Below are positions 9,186 through 18,116 of a stretch of DNA of 37,914 bases, piece by piece. This DNA comes from Desulfobulbaceae bacterium (GTDB taxonomy: Bacteria > Desulfobacterota > Desulfobulbia > Desulfobulbales > Desulfobulbaceae). Numbering within the stretch: position 1 is the stretch's first letter; each line of letters begins with the position of its first letter. Made by a program: the position numbers and the translations under genes. The notes beneath the pieces were generated by a model. The model was not told the DNA's origin. It made no database searches and was given only the letters and a program-made list of their open reading frames with translations. The stretch lies in NCBI GenBank assembly GCA_030613515.1, contig JAUWLT010000004.1, positions 1 to 37,914 on the forward strand. Direction: 5' to 3'.

Positions 9186-9352
9186 CTAGTGTCGCGTCAA
9201 CGATGAAATGGCGCAAGATTGCGCAGTAGTTTTTTGTGCCTGCGTCTTTGTGGATTGGGGCGCATAGTAGAACTATGTAACTCAAGTCACAAAGAAGCAG
9301 GCGCGGAAAAGAACAAGAAAAATGCGTCAGTGTAGCGTTGACACGACACTAG
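9186..9352. mobile_element. MITE-like element with ~13-bp terminal inverted repeats and possible CTAG target duplication
   Basis: CTAG-TGTCGCGTCAACG ... CGTTGACACGACA-CTAG; internal arms GCCTGCGTCTTTGTG / CACAAAGAAGCAGGC and CATAG/CTATG at the centre. Confidence 0.7.
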
Positions 9353-9478
9353 ACCATAAACAATTGTTTACTGCCCTGAAGGGCTAACAATATACGGGAG
9401 TTGCAGGAAGGTGTCAAGTTGCTGTGCTGTCGCTGTCTTCACAGTCCCTAACCCCTTATCCCTTGCCCCTGTTTTTAA

Positions 9479-10822
9479 TCACATCTCGATCCCGTACAGC
9501 TTCATTTTCTGCCACAGGTTCTTTCTGCAGATGCCAAGCAGCGAAGCCGCCTTTGTCCGGTTACCCTCGGTGCTGTTCAATGCATTGAGAATGCAGTGTT
9601 TTTCTGTTTCAGCGAGGGCCTCTCCCAGAGGAATTGGTGGTCCCATTGTGTTCTGAGCTTTCTCTCCACGCAAATCTTCCGGCAGGTCGGTAACGGTAAT
9701 GACAGGATTTGGTGCCAGCACCGAGACCCGCTCCATGATGTTTCTCAGCTCCCGGACATTGCCGGGAAAGGGATAGTTCAGCAGGTAGGTCATGGCCTCT
9801 GGAGACAGGGACAAAGCAGTGTCCTTGTTGGTGCTGAACTCCAGCAGGAAATGGTTGGCTAAAAGAGCAATGTCCTCCCTGCGCTCTCTCAGCGGCGGCA
9901 TGGTCAGCGGGATGACCTGCAGCCGATAGAGTAAATCCTGGCGAAAACGACCAGCCTTGACCTCTTTTTTCAGGTCCCGTGCCGTAGAACTGAGAATGCG
10001 TACATCCAGCTTGATGGTTCTGGTGCCTCCTACCCGTTCACACTCATTCTCCTGCAGGACCCGCAATAACTTGGCCTGCAGTCCAAACGGAAGTTCACCA
10101 ATTTCATCCAGGAGCAGGGTGCCGCCATCGGCCATTTCAAAACGGCCGATTTTCTTTGCATGAGCACCGGTGAAGGCACCGCGTTCATGACCGAAGAGTT
10201 CGGACTCTATCAATCCCTCCGGGATAGCAGCACAGTTGATCCGGACATAAGGCTTGTCCGCCCTGTAACTTGCCCGATGAATTCCACTGGCTGCAAGCTC
10301 TTTTCCCGTACCTGATTCACCGGTAATCAGGACGGTTGCGTCTGTCGGGCCTGCCTGGTTGATCAGGTCAATGACCTGTCGGATGCGGCTGCTGTTGCCA
10401 AGTAGTGGAGTGTGCATCCGGCTGCAGCAGTCTTCAAGGGAGGCACAGCGGGCCTTGAACGATTGATTTTCCAGGGTCCGGTTAATGCGGATAACCAGAT
10501 CATCTATGTCAAACGGTTTCAGTATGTAATCAGTGGCTCCTTTTTTCAGGCAGCTTATGGCGTCATCCACGCTGCCATAAGCCGTCATCATGATTACATC
10601 GGTTTCGGAGGCAAGTTTGGTGATGGTCTCAAGGAGTTCTACCCCGCCAAGTTCGGGCATGCGGATATCTGAGATCACGATATGGTAGCTGCTGGCCTTA
10701 ATCTTTTCCAGTGCTTCCCTGCCGTTTACCACCGCATCAACGTTCCAGTTCTGCTGCTCCAGCCTGTCCTGGATAGTGATCCGCATGATTTCATCATCTT
10801 CTGCAAGAAGTATTCGAGCCAT
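9479..10822 (-). CDS. NtrC-family sigma54-dependent response regulator
   Basis: Receiver domain (ILLAEDDEIM, VISDIRMP), AAA+ (GESGTGKELAASGIH, GAFTGA, ELFGHERGAFTGAH), C-terminal Fis-type HTH. Confidence 0.95.
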   Translation of the reverse strand: MARILLAEDDEIMRITIQDRLEQQNWNVDAVVNGREALEKIKASSYHIVISDIRMPELGGVELLETITKLASETDVIMMTAYGSVDDAISCLKKGATDYILKPFDIDDLVIRINRTLENQSFKARCASLEDCCSRMHTPLLGNSSRIRQVIDLINQAGPTDATVLITGESGTGKELAASGIHRASYRADKPYVRINCAAIPEGLIESELFGHERGAFTGAHAKKIGRFEMADGGTLLLDEIGELPFGLQAKLLRVLQENECERVGGTRTIKLDVRILSSTARDLKKEVKAGRFRQDLLYRLQVIPLTMPPLRERREDIALLANHFLLEFSTNKDTALSLSPEAMTYLLNYPFPGNVRELRNIMERVSVLAPNPVITVTDLPEDLRGEKAQNTMGPPIPLGEALAETEKHCILNALNSTEGNRTKAASLLGICRKNLWQKMKLYGIEM

Positions 10823-10990
10823 TGTCAAGTATATGGTAAAAGGTATCAGGTGTCAGGTATCAGGTGTAACCTTAATCTTGCAATTGGCAAGTTTACCGGA
10901 GATGCTTTGTTGCCGGGGACGCAGACGTATAAGCATACTTCAAGTCCTTGGCGGCAAAGCAGATTCGGTGAAATTGCCAATCCCGGAGGG

Positions 10991-11104
10991 CGCTGAATAT
11001 GAGAAAAATAATATTTCATCAAACGAGTGAACTGAGTAATGTGTACATATGAGCGATAACATGTTGTTTCTCAAGGTTAAATATATTTTTCTCATATTCA
11101 GCGT
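10991..11104. repeat. ~25-bp inverted repeats enclosing ~60 bp (possible small MITE)
   Basis: CGCTGAATATGAGAAAAATAATATTT ... AAATATATTTTTCTCATATTCAGCG. Confidence 0.55.
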
Positions 11105-11150
11105 GTAGGATTTAGGTGTAATGTGTAAGGCACCGGGGCTGAACCCGTTG

Positions 11151-12707
11151 TTAGGCTTTCAAGGGACACTTTTGCTTGGCCGGCAGGGTGATGGTGAAGG
11201 TGGCACCCTGGCCGACCTTGCTGCCGACAATCAAGGTGCCGCCCATTTTTTCTACCTGAGCATAGCTTACAGCGAGACCCAGGCCGGTACCCACCCCTAT
11301 GTCTTTAGTTGTGAAAAAGGGATCAAAAATTTTGTCCAGAATTTCCGGGGGAATACCGGGGCCTGTATCTTCGATCCGGATTTTTATACAGTTATCCCGT
11401 GCACCGGTTCGCACCCGTATGGTTCCGCCCTTGTCACCCAGGGCCTGGATCGCATTAAGGCCGATGTTGACGATGGTCTGCCGTAGTGCTTCCACATCAA
11501 TACAGTAGCATTCGTTGAGATAGAGATCCAGCTGCAGATCGATTTTTTGCATGCGGTAACTCAGGAGCTCAAAACACTCCCGGATGACCTTGTCAACATC
11601 AATTTTTTTCAGGTCCAGGGGGGTGTTGCGGCCAAAGTTCAACAGTTGGTGCATGGAGTGCTCAATCCGGCGCAGTCCCTTGTCTATCAGAGGCAGGTAG
11701 CGCTCAACGAGCTGGGGATTATCCGGTTCCTTTTGCAGGGCCTTAACACAGTTGAGCAGACCGCCAAGGGGATTGTTGACCTCGTGCGCTATACCTGAAG
11801 TCAGGAGGCCAAGGGCAGCCATTTTTTCATTCTGAAAGGCCTGCTTTTTTGTCGTGTCCAGCGTTTCACGGGAGGTGTCGAGACGGTGGCAGAGGTCGTA
11901 GAATGTATCACTGATGCTGTCAATTTCGTCTTTGACGAGTTTGTGTTTTGGGGTGGGGACAGGCTGGTCGGGATAACGGTCCATGGTTGAAGTGAGCTGG
12001 GCCAGGGGACGGGAAACAAGGGTCGAAAAAAGCCAGAACAGCATGGCTGTAACCATCGCGATGGAAAGCAGCCCATAGGTAATGATTGCGCGGTTATTTT
12101 CGTGAATTATGTTGTCAGCCCATTTGATAGGGATAGTAATGCTCAAGCCTCCTCGGATATCACCAAGTGCGTAGCCGTGCTGGGCATGACAATTGAGGCA
12201 TGACTCCTCAATTTCAAGCGGTGCAATATAGCGGAGAATACGGCCTTCCTGACTGTTTTCAACAGAGACAACTTCTTTTTCATCTCCCTTTTCGAGTCGC
12301 AGGAGGCTTGCACGTTCAAATTCGTCCGGAGTATTGGCAGGATTGATCGGCTTGAGGCTGGTGACCCGGAACATGCACCAACCGTCCCGGGCGGCATATT
12401 CGGAGAGCTCTCTGGTGACCATGGCGGGATTACGCTGGACATAGACCTGACCGCTGGCTGAGTGGATCACCGGTGTGTTGAGAAAGGGGTTTGGCCTGGC
12501 CCTGTCACTCTGGAGCACGAAGAGACCGTGATGGTCAGCTACCCATTTGCGGGTCAGCAGTATTTGTTTGTGAAGCATTCGGGCTTGCTGCGTGGCTTGA
12601 GCGTAGATCAGATCATGCTGTTTTTGAGAGGAGTAGATAAAAAGAAAACCGTATGAAAACAACAGGATGGCTCCATTGGCAATAATAAATTTTCCCTGGA
12701 GTTTCAC
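11151..12707 (-). CDS. Sensor histidine kinase with periplasmic DUF3365-like c-heme domain
   Basis: Periplasmic region contains CLNCHAQHG (CxxCH), then TM, HAMP-like linker, [18 protein letters not shown]-box and [19 protein letters not shown]-box. Confidence 0.9.
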   Translation of the reverse strand: MKLQGKFIIANGAILLFSYGFLFIYSSQKQHDLIYAQATQQARMLHKQILLTRKWVADHHGLFVLQSDRARPNPFLNTPVIHSASGQVYVQRNPAMVTRELSEYAARDGWCMFRVTSLKPINPANTPDEFERASLLRLEKGDEKEVVSVENSQEGRILRYIAPLEIEESCLNCHAQHGYALGDIRGGLSITIPIKWADNIIHENNRAIITYGLLSIAMVTAMLFWLFSTLVSRPLAQLTSTMDRYPDQPVPTPKHKLVKDEIDSISDTFYDLCHRLDTSRETLDTTKKQAFQNEKMAALGLLTSGIAHEVNNPLGGLLNCVKALQKEPDNPQLVERYLPLIDKGLRRIEHSMHQLLNFGRNTPLDLKKIDVDKVIRECFELLSYRMQKIDLQLDLYLNECYCIDVEALRQTIVNIGLNAIQALGDKGGTIRVRTGARDNCIKIRIEDTGPGIPPEILDKIFDPFFTTKDIGVGTGLGLAVSYAQVEKMGGTLIVGSKVGQGATFTITLPAKQKCPLKA

Positions 12708-12744
12708 GAAGCATTATCCTCTGACTGAATCATAATGAAGTGTT

Positions 12745-12793
12745 GTTACCTGATGGTAACATAGGCTAACGGAAAATGATACCTTCTGGTAAC
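12745..12793. promoter_or_regulatory. Paired activator dyads upstream of the napD promoter
   Basis: GTTACC-TGAT-GGTAAC (12745-12760) and GATACC-TTCT-GGTAAC (12778-12793), 33 bp start to start. Confidence 0.8.
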
Positions 12794-12843
12794 GATCGAT
12801 GTTTTTTTTTTTTTAACATTCTGAAAAGATGACATTTTTTAAC

Positions 12844-12859
12844 TGGAATAGTTATTGCT
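12844..12859 (+). promoter_or_regulatory. Sigma54 -24/-12 promoter
   Basis: TGG-AATA-GTTA-TTGCT, consensus spacing, 50 bp after the second dyad. Confidence 0.7.
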
Positions 12860-13158
12860 TGTTCGATCATATGTTGATGTTTTCCGACATGGGTCAGGCT
12901 GACACAGGCTGACAGAGTTTTCTCTGATCAAAGCATGGAATCAGTTACTGCCTGACAGGCAGCGCACAGGAGTACTGGTTGTTGCCGGAGTCCCATGTAT
13001 TTGTGTCAAAAGAACTGCTGCCCGGGTACTGCTGATTTTTTTCCTGTTGAACCATACCTCCTTCTTGTTGCAAACTCTTTCAGGTAACGGGTTGGCTGGT
13101 ATCCGGGCGGTGGTATTATCGTCTTTCTTCTTCACTCACTCTCCATCCGGAAGATAAT

Positions 13159-13416
13159 ATGACCATTGGCGGTGTCGTGATAACAGTTCGTCCTGATGAT
13201 CGAAGAGATGTTGAAATCGCCCTTGCCCGGTTTTCAGAATTATCAGTCTACGGGAGTGACGAACAGGGGAATATTATCGCTGTGATAAAGAGTGAGGATT
13301 CGGGATCGATTGAAAAGGTAATCAGAACAATCGAAGAAATAGAAACTGTGGATAAGGTTAACCTGGCCTATCTCAATATTGAAAATGCGCCGGATACTTC
13401 TGCCGGTACGGCGTGA
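13159..13416 (+). CDS. NapD-like chaperone (copy 1)
   Basis: MTIGGVVITVRPDDRRDVEIALARFSELSVYG...GSIEKVIRTIEEIETVDKVNLAYLNIE; NapD size and ferredoxin-like pattern. Confidence 0.75.
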   Translation: MTIGGVVITVRPDDRRDVEIALARFSELSVYGSDEQGNIIAVIKSEDSGSIEKVIRTIEEIETVDKVNLAYLNIENAPDTSAGTA

Positions 13417-13503
13417 GCAACGATAGCTATTGTCTGGACATAAGAGTTCACCGGGGTGCCTGTGACCTCCTACGTCCGAACAGGGTTGTTGCAATGAAAA
13501 AAT

Positions 13504-13552
13504 GTTACCGCGCGGTAACGATGTATTGGCAGAGATGGTACCGTTTGGTAAC
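13504..13552. promoter_or_regulatory. Paired activator dyads upstream of the cytochrome/napA operon
   Basis: GTTACC-GCGC-GGTAAC (13504-13519) and GGTACC-GTTT-GGTAAC (13537-13552), 33 bp apart. Confidence 0.8.
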
Positions 13553-13602
13553 GCATGGCCGATATTTTTTGCTAACCAAAGAGTATCAAAGGAAAAAAAT
13601 AT

Positions 13603-13618
13603 TGGAATGCAAATTGCA
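13603..13618 (+). promoter_or_regulatory. Sigma54 -24/-12 promoter
   Basis: TGG-AATG-CAAA-TTGCA, 50 bp after the second dyad. Confidence 0.8.
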
Positions 13619-13717
13619 TATTTTTATGATGTGGGGAATTGCTGGAGAAAATCAGTTTTTTCCGGTGTCAGGAAGCAGGCTGTCAAAGTGTTCTATTAAT
13701 ATTTAAGAGGGAGTGGA

Positions 13718-14350
13718 ATGAAGATGCCTTGTTTTTTCAGTAATGCTACTGTATTACGGCTACTGGCCGTTACCTCCTTGGTGGTTGGCTTGTGCCTGCC
13801 TGCCATAGCTGCAGAGTCGGCTGATGAAAAGGATAAGCCGGAACTTAAGACCCGGCCCGTTGTCGAGGAGTGTATGCGCTGTCATGATGTCAAGATGTAT
13901 GAGAGAGAATTGAAAAGTTCTCCGCATGCTGTTGACAAAGACAACAAGCCCATCTCCTGTGAACAGTGCCATCAGTTTCACTATAGTCCGCTCACCAGCT
14001 ATTATGCACGCCATGAGTATTATGATAAAAAAATCTTTGAACCCGGCGCGTTTGATCGGCGCAAGCTGCAGACCAATGCCCGTAACGGTATCTCAAATGA
14101 AAAATGCCGGGAATGCCACAAAGATCTGTCTAAAAATGTCAAAAATGAGCCGATTTCCGAAATTGGTCAACTCTGTCATGACGCCTTTCTTGGTAAAAAC
14201 GGCATGACTCGTAAAAATTGTGCGGGCTGTCATGTAAATATGGCCCATTTGCCGGAATTTGATTGGGATTTACAGATAAATGCAGAGTTTGTAAAAAAAC
14301 TTGCTGAAAGTGAAGCGAAAGCTGCCGACATGAAGGGGGAGAAAAAATGA
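13718..14350 (+). CDS. Periplasmic tetraheme c-type cytochrome
   Basis: Signal peptide; CxxCH motifs CMRCH, CEQCH, CRECH, CAGCH. Confidence 0.85.
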   Translation: MKMPCFFSNATVLRLLAVTSLVVGLCLPAIAAESADEKDKPELKTRPVVEECMRCHDVKMYERELKSSPHAVDKDNKPISCEQCHQFHYSPLTSYYARHEYYDKKIFEPGAFDRRKLQTNARNGISNEKCRECHKDLSKNVKNEPISEIGQLCHDAFLGKNGMTRKNCAGCHVNMAHLPEFDWDLQINAEFVKKLAESEAKAADMKGEKK

Positions 14351-14787
14351 AAAAATCAATTTCCATGAAGCGTTACGGGAAAAGGTTGGCGGCTTGTGCA
14401 GTTTTTGGCCTTTTTCTTGCCCCCTGTTTTCAACCGGCTGTTACAGCCGGCACGTTTCAACATCTGAAGGCGCCTGATTCTGCTGCTGACTGTTATGAGT
14501 GTCATAAAGCGCACACTCCAAGAGTTGCCCAGAACTGGCTGGAATCAAAGCATGGGTTTACTTTGATGAAGTGTTTTGTCTGTCATGGTCAGCCGGATGG
14601 TCAGGGCTCGATTCCCTGGGCTGTGGTACCGGATGTTAAAGCAGTCTGCCGAAAATGTCATGAACCTGCAATGATAAGGATGGAGCAAAAATTCGGTGTG
14701 GACCCGGATTGTTATCAATGCCATCCGTTTCATCAAAATTCATTGCATCATGATGCATATGGCAGGACTGAAAGTAAAACTAAGTGA
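14347..14787 (+). CDS. Periplasmic tetraheme c-type cytochrome
   Basis: Signal peptide; CYECH, CFVCH, CRKCH, CYQCH; overlaps the upstream cytochrome by 4 bp. Confidence 0.85.
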   Translation: MKKSISMKRYGKRLAACAVFGLFLAPCFQPAVTAGTFQHLKAPDSAADCYECHKAHTPRVAQNWLESKHGFTLMKCFVCHGQPDGQGSIPWAVVPDVKAVCRKCHEPAMIRMEQKFGVDPDCYQCHPFHQNSLHHDAYGRTESKTK

Positions 14788-14826
14788 GCAACAAACAGAA
14801 CAATCATAAAAAGGGAGAGAAAGATT

Positions 14827-17085
14827 ATGGAACTAACCAGACGTGAAGTCCTTAAGTATGCCGCTGCATCCTCAGCAATGATGGCAATCGGTGGTCCAAT
14901 GTCATCGGTTATGGCAGCTGATGCGGGAGAACCTGATAAGTGGGTCAAGTCCGTTTGCCGCTTCTGTGGCACCGGCTGTGGTGTTATGGTTGGTGTTAAA
15001 GATGGCAAGGTGGTAACCGTCAAGGGTGACCCGAACAATCATAATGAGGGATTTCTCTGTTTGAAAGGTGCCTTGATGCCGCCGATTGTATACGCCAAGG
15101 AGCGGGTTACCAAACCCTATATTCGCAAGAATGGAGTACTCAAGCCGGCATCCTGGGACGAGGCCATGAGCCTTGTCGTTTCCAAGTTTAAAGGCGCTAT
15201 CAAGGAACACGGACCGACTTCAGTAGCCTATTATGGTTCCGGCCAGGCCCTGACCGAAGAGACCTACCTGGCTTCCAAAATCTGGAAGGCCGGACTGGGC
15301 AGCAACAACGTCGAGGGTAACCCGCGTCTCTGTATGGCTTCTGCGGTTGGCGGTTATGTAACTACCTTTGGTAAGGATGAGCCGTGCGGCAGCTATGATG
15401 ATATTGACGCAGCCACCTGCTTCTTTATTATCGGCTCAAACATGTCCGAATGCCATCCGATTCTTTTTAAACGGGTTGCTAAACGCAAACAGGCTGATCC
15501 CAACGTCAAGATCATTGTTGCTGATCCGCGCAGAACCAATACTGCCCGTATTGCTGACGAGCATCTTTCGTTCAGACCGGGAACTGACTTGGCTATTATG
15601 AATGCGATGGCCTATGTTATCATCCAGGAGGAGTTGGATAATCAGCGCTTTCATTCAAAGTATGTCACTTTTATGACCAGTGACAAGAAGAAGGTTGATT
15701 TCGATGCCTATGTGAAGTTCCTGGAAGACTACACTCCGGAAAAAGCTGCAAAGCTTTCCGGTGTTCCGGCGGATCAAATCATCAGGTGTGCCAAGATGTT
15801 TGCCGAGGCCTCCGGCTCTATGTCTTTCTGGTGTATGGGGCTCAATCAACGCATCCGCGGCGTCTGGGCCAACAACCTGGTATCCAACCTGCATCTGTTA
15901 ACCGGTCAAATCGGCAAAACCGGTGCGACACCATTCTCGCTCACCGGCCAGCCCAATGCCTGTGGCGGTGTTCGTGATACCGGCGGACTCTGTCACCTGC
16001 TGCCTGCCGGACGTCTGATCAAGAAACCTGAACACCGTGCCCATGTGGAAAAACAGTGGGGCCTGAAACCGGGCACTATTGCTCCCAAACCCGGGCTGCA
16101 CACCGTTGCCCTGTGGAACGCCTTTTCCGAGGCCAAGGTCAAGGCAATATTTGTCATTTGCACCAACCCGGCTCATTCTATGCCCAATGTGAATATTTAC
16201 ACCGAGGGCATGAAGCGCGATGACAACTTTATGGTTCTCAGTGAGCCCTTTATGGATGCCGAGACGGTTAAGTACTGCGATGTTCTGCTGCCGCCGGCTT
16301 TCTGGTGTGAGAAGAGAGGGGTATACGGCTGTTCCGAGCGGCGTTACTCCTTGTTGGACCAGTCGGTAGAACCCATGGGCGAGTGCAAACCCGATGTTGA
16401 AATTCTGTTGGATTTTGCCAAACGCATGGGGGTGGATCCCAAAGTAATCCCATTTAAAAACTCCGATGATATCTGGGAAGAATGGCGCATAATGAGCAGC
16501 GAAACTCCGTACAACTTTGCCGGTATTACCAGACCGCGTTTGGAGAAGGAGTCCGGCATTCTGTGGCCCTGTCCGACCGAGGATCACCCGGGCACCAAAA
16601 TTCGCTATGTCCGGGGAGAGGATCCCAATATCCCCAAGGACTACAAGAACAAGTATCATTTCTACGGCAAACCTGACGGCAGGGCTGTAATCTGGTTCCG
16701 TCCATACAAGGGTGCGGCCGAAGAACCGGACAACGATTACCCCATGGTGCTCAACACCGGCCGGGTTATCGACCACTGGCATACCGGTACCATGACCATG
16801 AAGGTACCGGAGTTACGTCGATCCTTCCCAAATGCGTATGTCGAGGTGAACACAGAGGATGCCAAGAAATATGGAATCCAAAACGGTGACGACGTACTGC
16901 TGGAGACCAGGCGCGACAAGATGGTCTTCCAGGCCAAGGTATCTGATGTCTGCCGACCGGGCATGGTCTTTGTCCCCTGGTTTGATGCCAAGCTGATGAT
17001 CAATAAACTGACACTGAACGCCTTTGACAAGGGCTCCAAACAGCCTGAGTACAAGATTTGTGCTGTACGGATCAAGAAGGCTTAA
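14827..17085 (+). CDS. napA: Periplasmic nitrate reductase catalytic subunit
   Basis: Tat-like signal TRREVLKYAA; 4Fe-4S site CRFCGTGCGVMVGV...FLCLKG; NPRLCMASAVGGY putative Mo-Cys ligand; C-terminal molydopterin-binding region (VLNTGRVIDHWHTGTMT). Confidence 0.93.
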   Translation: MELTRREVLKYAAASSAMMAIGGPMSSVMAADAGEPDKWVKSVCRFCGTGCGVMVGVKDGKVVTVKGDPNNHNEGFLCLKGALMPPIVYAKERVTKPYIRKNGVLKPASWDEAMSLVVSKFKGAIKEHGPTSVAYYGSGQALTEETYLASKIWKAGLGSNNVEGNPRLCMASAVGGYVTTFGKDEPCGSYDDIDAATCFFIIGSNMSECHPILFKRVAKRKQADPNVKIIVADPRRTNTARIADEHLSFRPGTDLAIMNAMAYVIIQEELDNQRFHSKYVTFMTSDKKKVDFDAYVKFLEDYTPEKAAKLSGVPADQIIRCAKMFAEASGSMSFWCMGLNQRIRGVWANNLVSNLHLLTGQIGKTGATPFSLTGQPNACGGVRDTGGLCHLLPAGRLIKKPEHRAHVEKQWGLKPGTIAPKPGLHTVALWNAFSEAKVKAIFVICTNPAHSMPNVNIYTEGMKRDDNFMVLSEPFMDAETVKYCDVLLPPAFWCEKRGVYGCSERRYSLLDQSVEPMGECKPDVEILLDFAKRMGVDPKVIPFKNSDDIWEEWRIMSSETPYNFAGITRPRLEKESGILWPCPTEDHPGTKIRYVRGEDPNIPKDYKNKYHFYGKPDGRAVIWFRPYKGAAEEPDNDYPMVLNTGRVIDHWHTGTMTMKVPELRRSFPNAYVEVNTEDAKKYGIQNGDDVLLETRRDKMVFQAKVSDVCRPGMVFVPWFDAKLMINKLTLNAFDKGSKQPEYKICAVRIKKA

Positions 17086-17090
17086 GCGAC

Positions 17091-17399
17091 ATGGCTATAC
17101 TGGGATTTCTGATTCACACCCTGGATGAGGATGTCCGGGAAGTGGAGGCAAAGGTCAAGAAGATGCCGGAGATCACCACCTACGGTGTTCACCAGGATCA
17201 CTTCATCGTGACGGTGGCGGAAGTCCCAGCCGATGATGTTGAAAAAATAATGAACAAGATTAAGGAGTTGGATGGTGTCTTAACCACCTATACCACCTAT
17301 CTGACCATTGAAGATGAAATTGATGAAAACGGCAACCTGCAGACAAATCTCAGCTTGACTGATTTGATGCGCAAGGAACCCAAAGACCCCATCAATTAA
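17091..17399 (+). CDS. napD: NapD-like chaperone (copy 2)
   Basis: MAILGFLIHTLDEDVREVEAKVKKMPEITTYGVHQDHFIVTVAEVPADDVEKIMNKIKELDGVLTTYTTYLTIED immediately after napA. Confidence 0.8.
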   Translation: MAILGFLIHTLDEDVREVEAKVKKMPEITTYGVHQDHFIVTVAEVPADDVEKIMNKIKELDGVLTTYTTYLTIEDEIDENGNLQTNLSLTDLMRKEPKDPIN

Positions 17400-17404
17400 G
17401 CAGA

Positions 17405-17444
17405 TTCCGGTCGTCACCCTTGTTGTGGCGGCCGGATTTTTTTT
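17405..17444 (+). terminator. Rho-independent terminator after napA-napD
   Basis: TCCGGTCGTCAC...GTGGCGGCCGGA followed by TTTTTTTT. Confidence 0.8.
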
Positions 17445-17448
17445 CTTG

Positions 17449-17472
17449 CATTGTGGGCATATGCCCACAATG
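17449..17472. repeat. Perfect 24-bp palindrome
   Basis: CATTGTGGGCATATGCCCACAATG equals its reverse complement. Confidence 0.9.
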
Positions 17473-17530
17473 TGGGACCATGTTCGTGCGTTGCCTGCAT
17501 GGCAGCTGCACGATGTCAGCTGTTTCGATT

Positions 17531-17590
17531 GTAGGTGTAGTCTGTTAGGGACGTTTACGGCAACCTAAACAACTAACAGTCTACACGCCT
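17531..17590. repeat. Inverted pair of degenerate heptamer repeats
   Basis: TGTAGGTGTAGTCTGTTAGG ... CCTAAACAACTAACAGTCTACACGCC. Confidence 0.6.
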
Positions 17591-17615
17591 CCAATTTAAC
17601 GGATCAGAGGATGAG

Positions 17616-18116
17616 ATGTTTGATCTTAAAAAACATTTTCTCCGGCCTCCTGGGGCTCGGAGTGAAAAGGAATTTCTCTCCCGCTGCCTGCAGTGCGGTC
17701 AATGCGCCCAGGTCTGCATTTTTGATTGTATCAAGATGCGGCGGGGTTTTAATTTTTTTCTGGCCGGTACACCGGAGATTAATCCCAAGGATGCCCCCTG
17801 CCATCTCTGCATGCGTTGCTCCGCCATTTGTCCTTCAGACGCTTTGCACGATGTAGCGATCGAAGATGTACGTATGGGCTTTGCAGAGCTTGACCGAAAA
17901 AAGTGCTATACTTGGAGAGAGTACCTGCTTTGCCGCAGCTGTTATGAGCGTTGCCCTATCAAATGGCGGGCTATGCGGTTAGAGAGAGGTGAGTATCCGG
18001 TGATTACCGATGAGTGTGCCGGTTGTGGGCTCTGTGAACATGTTTGTCCTGCCGATGCTATTGTGATTACGCCCACCAGGTTCCAGAGCAGCAGGGTTGA
18101 TGAGGGAGGCGCGTAA
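17616..18116 (+). CDS. napG: NapG-like (MauM/NapG) ferredoxin-type protein
   Basis: Multiple 4Fe-4S motifs: CLQCGQCAQVC, CHLCMRCSAICP, CRSCYERCP, CAGCGLCEHVCP; followed by a NapH-like gene. Confidence 0.75.
   Translation: MFDLKKHFLRPPGARSEKEFLSRCLQCGQCAQVCIFDCIKMRRGFNFFLAGTPEINPKDAPCHLCMRCSAICPSDALHDVAIEDVRMGFAELDRKKCYTWREYLLCRSCYERCPIKWRAMRLERGEYPVITDECAGCGLCEHVCPADAIVITPTRFQSSRVDEGGA

Noticed and set aside
9213-9226. Sigma54-like TGGCGCAAGATTGC inside the MITE
   Set aside because: Spacing is one base short and it lies in the palindromic element without upstream dyads.
12941-13135. Minus-strand 64-aa ORF and a plus-strand open frame without ATG in the napD leader
   Set aside because: No RBS or family signal; both are better explained as chance open frames in a leader.
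15898-16782. 294-aa minus-strand ORF opposite napA
   Set aside because: Antisense shadow of a confidently identified coding region; no recognisable domain.
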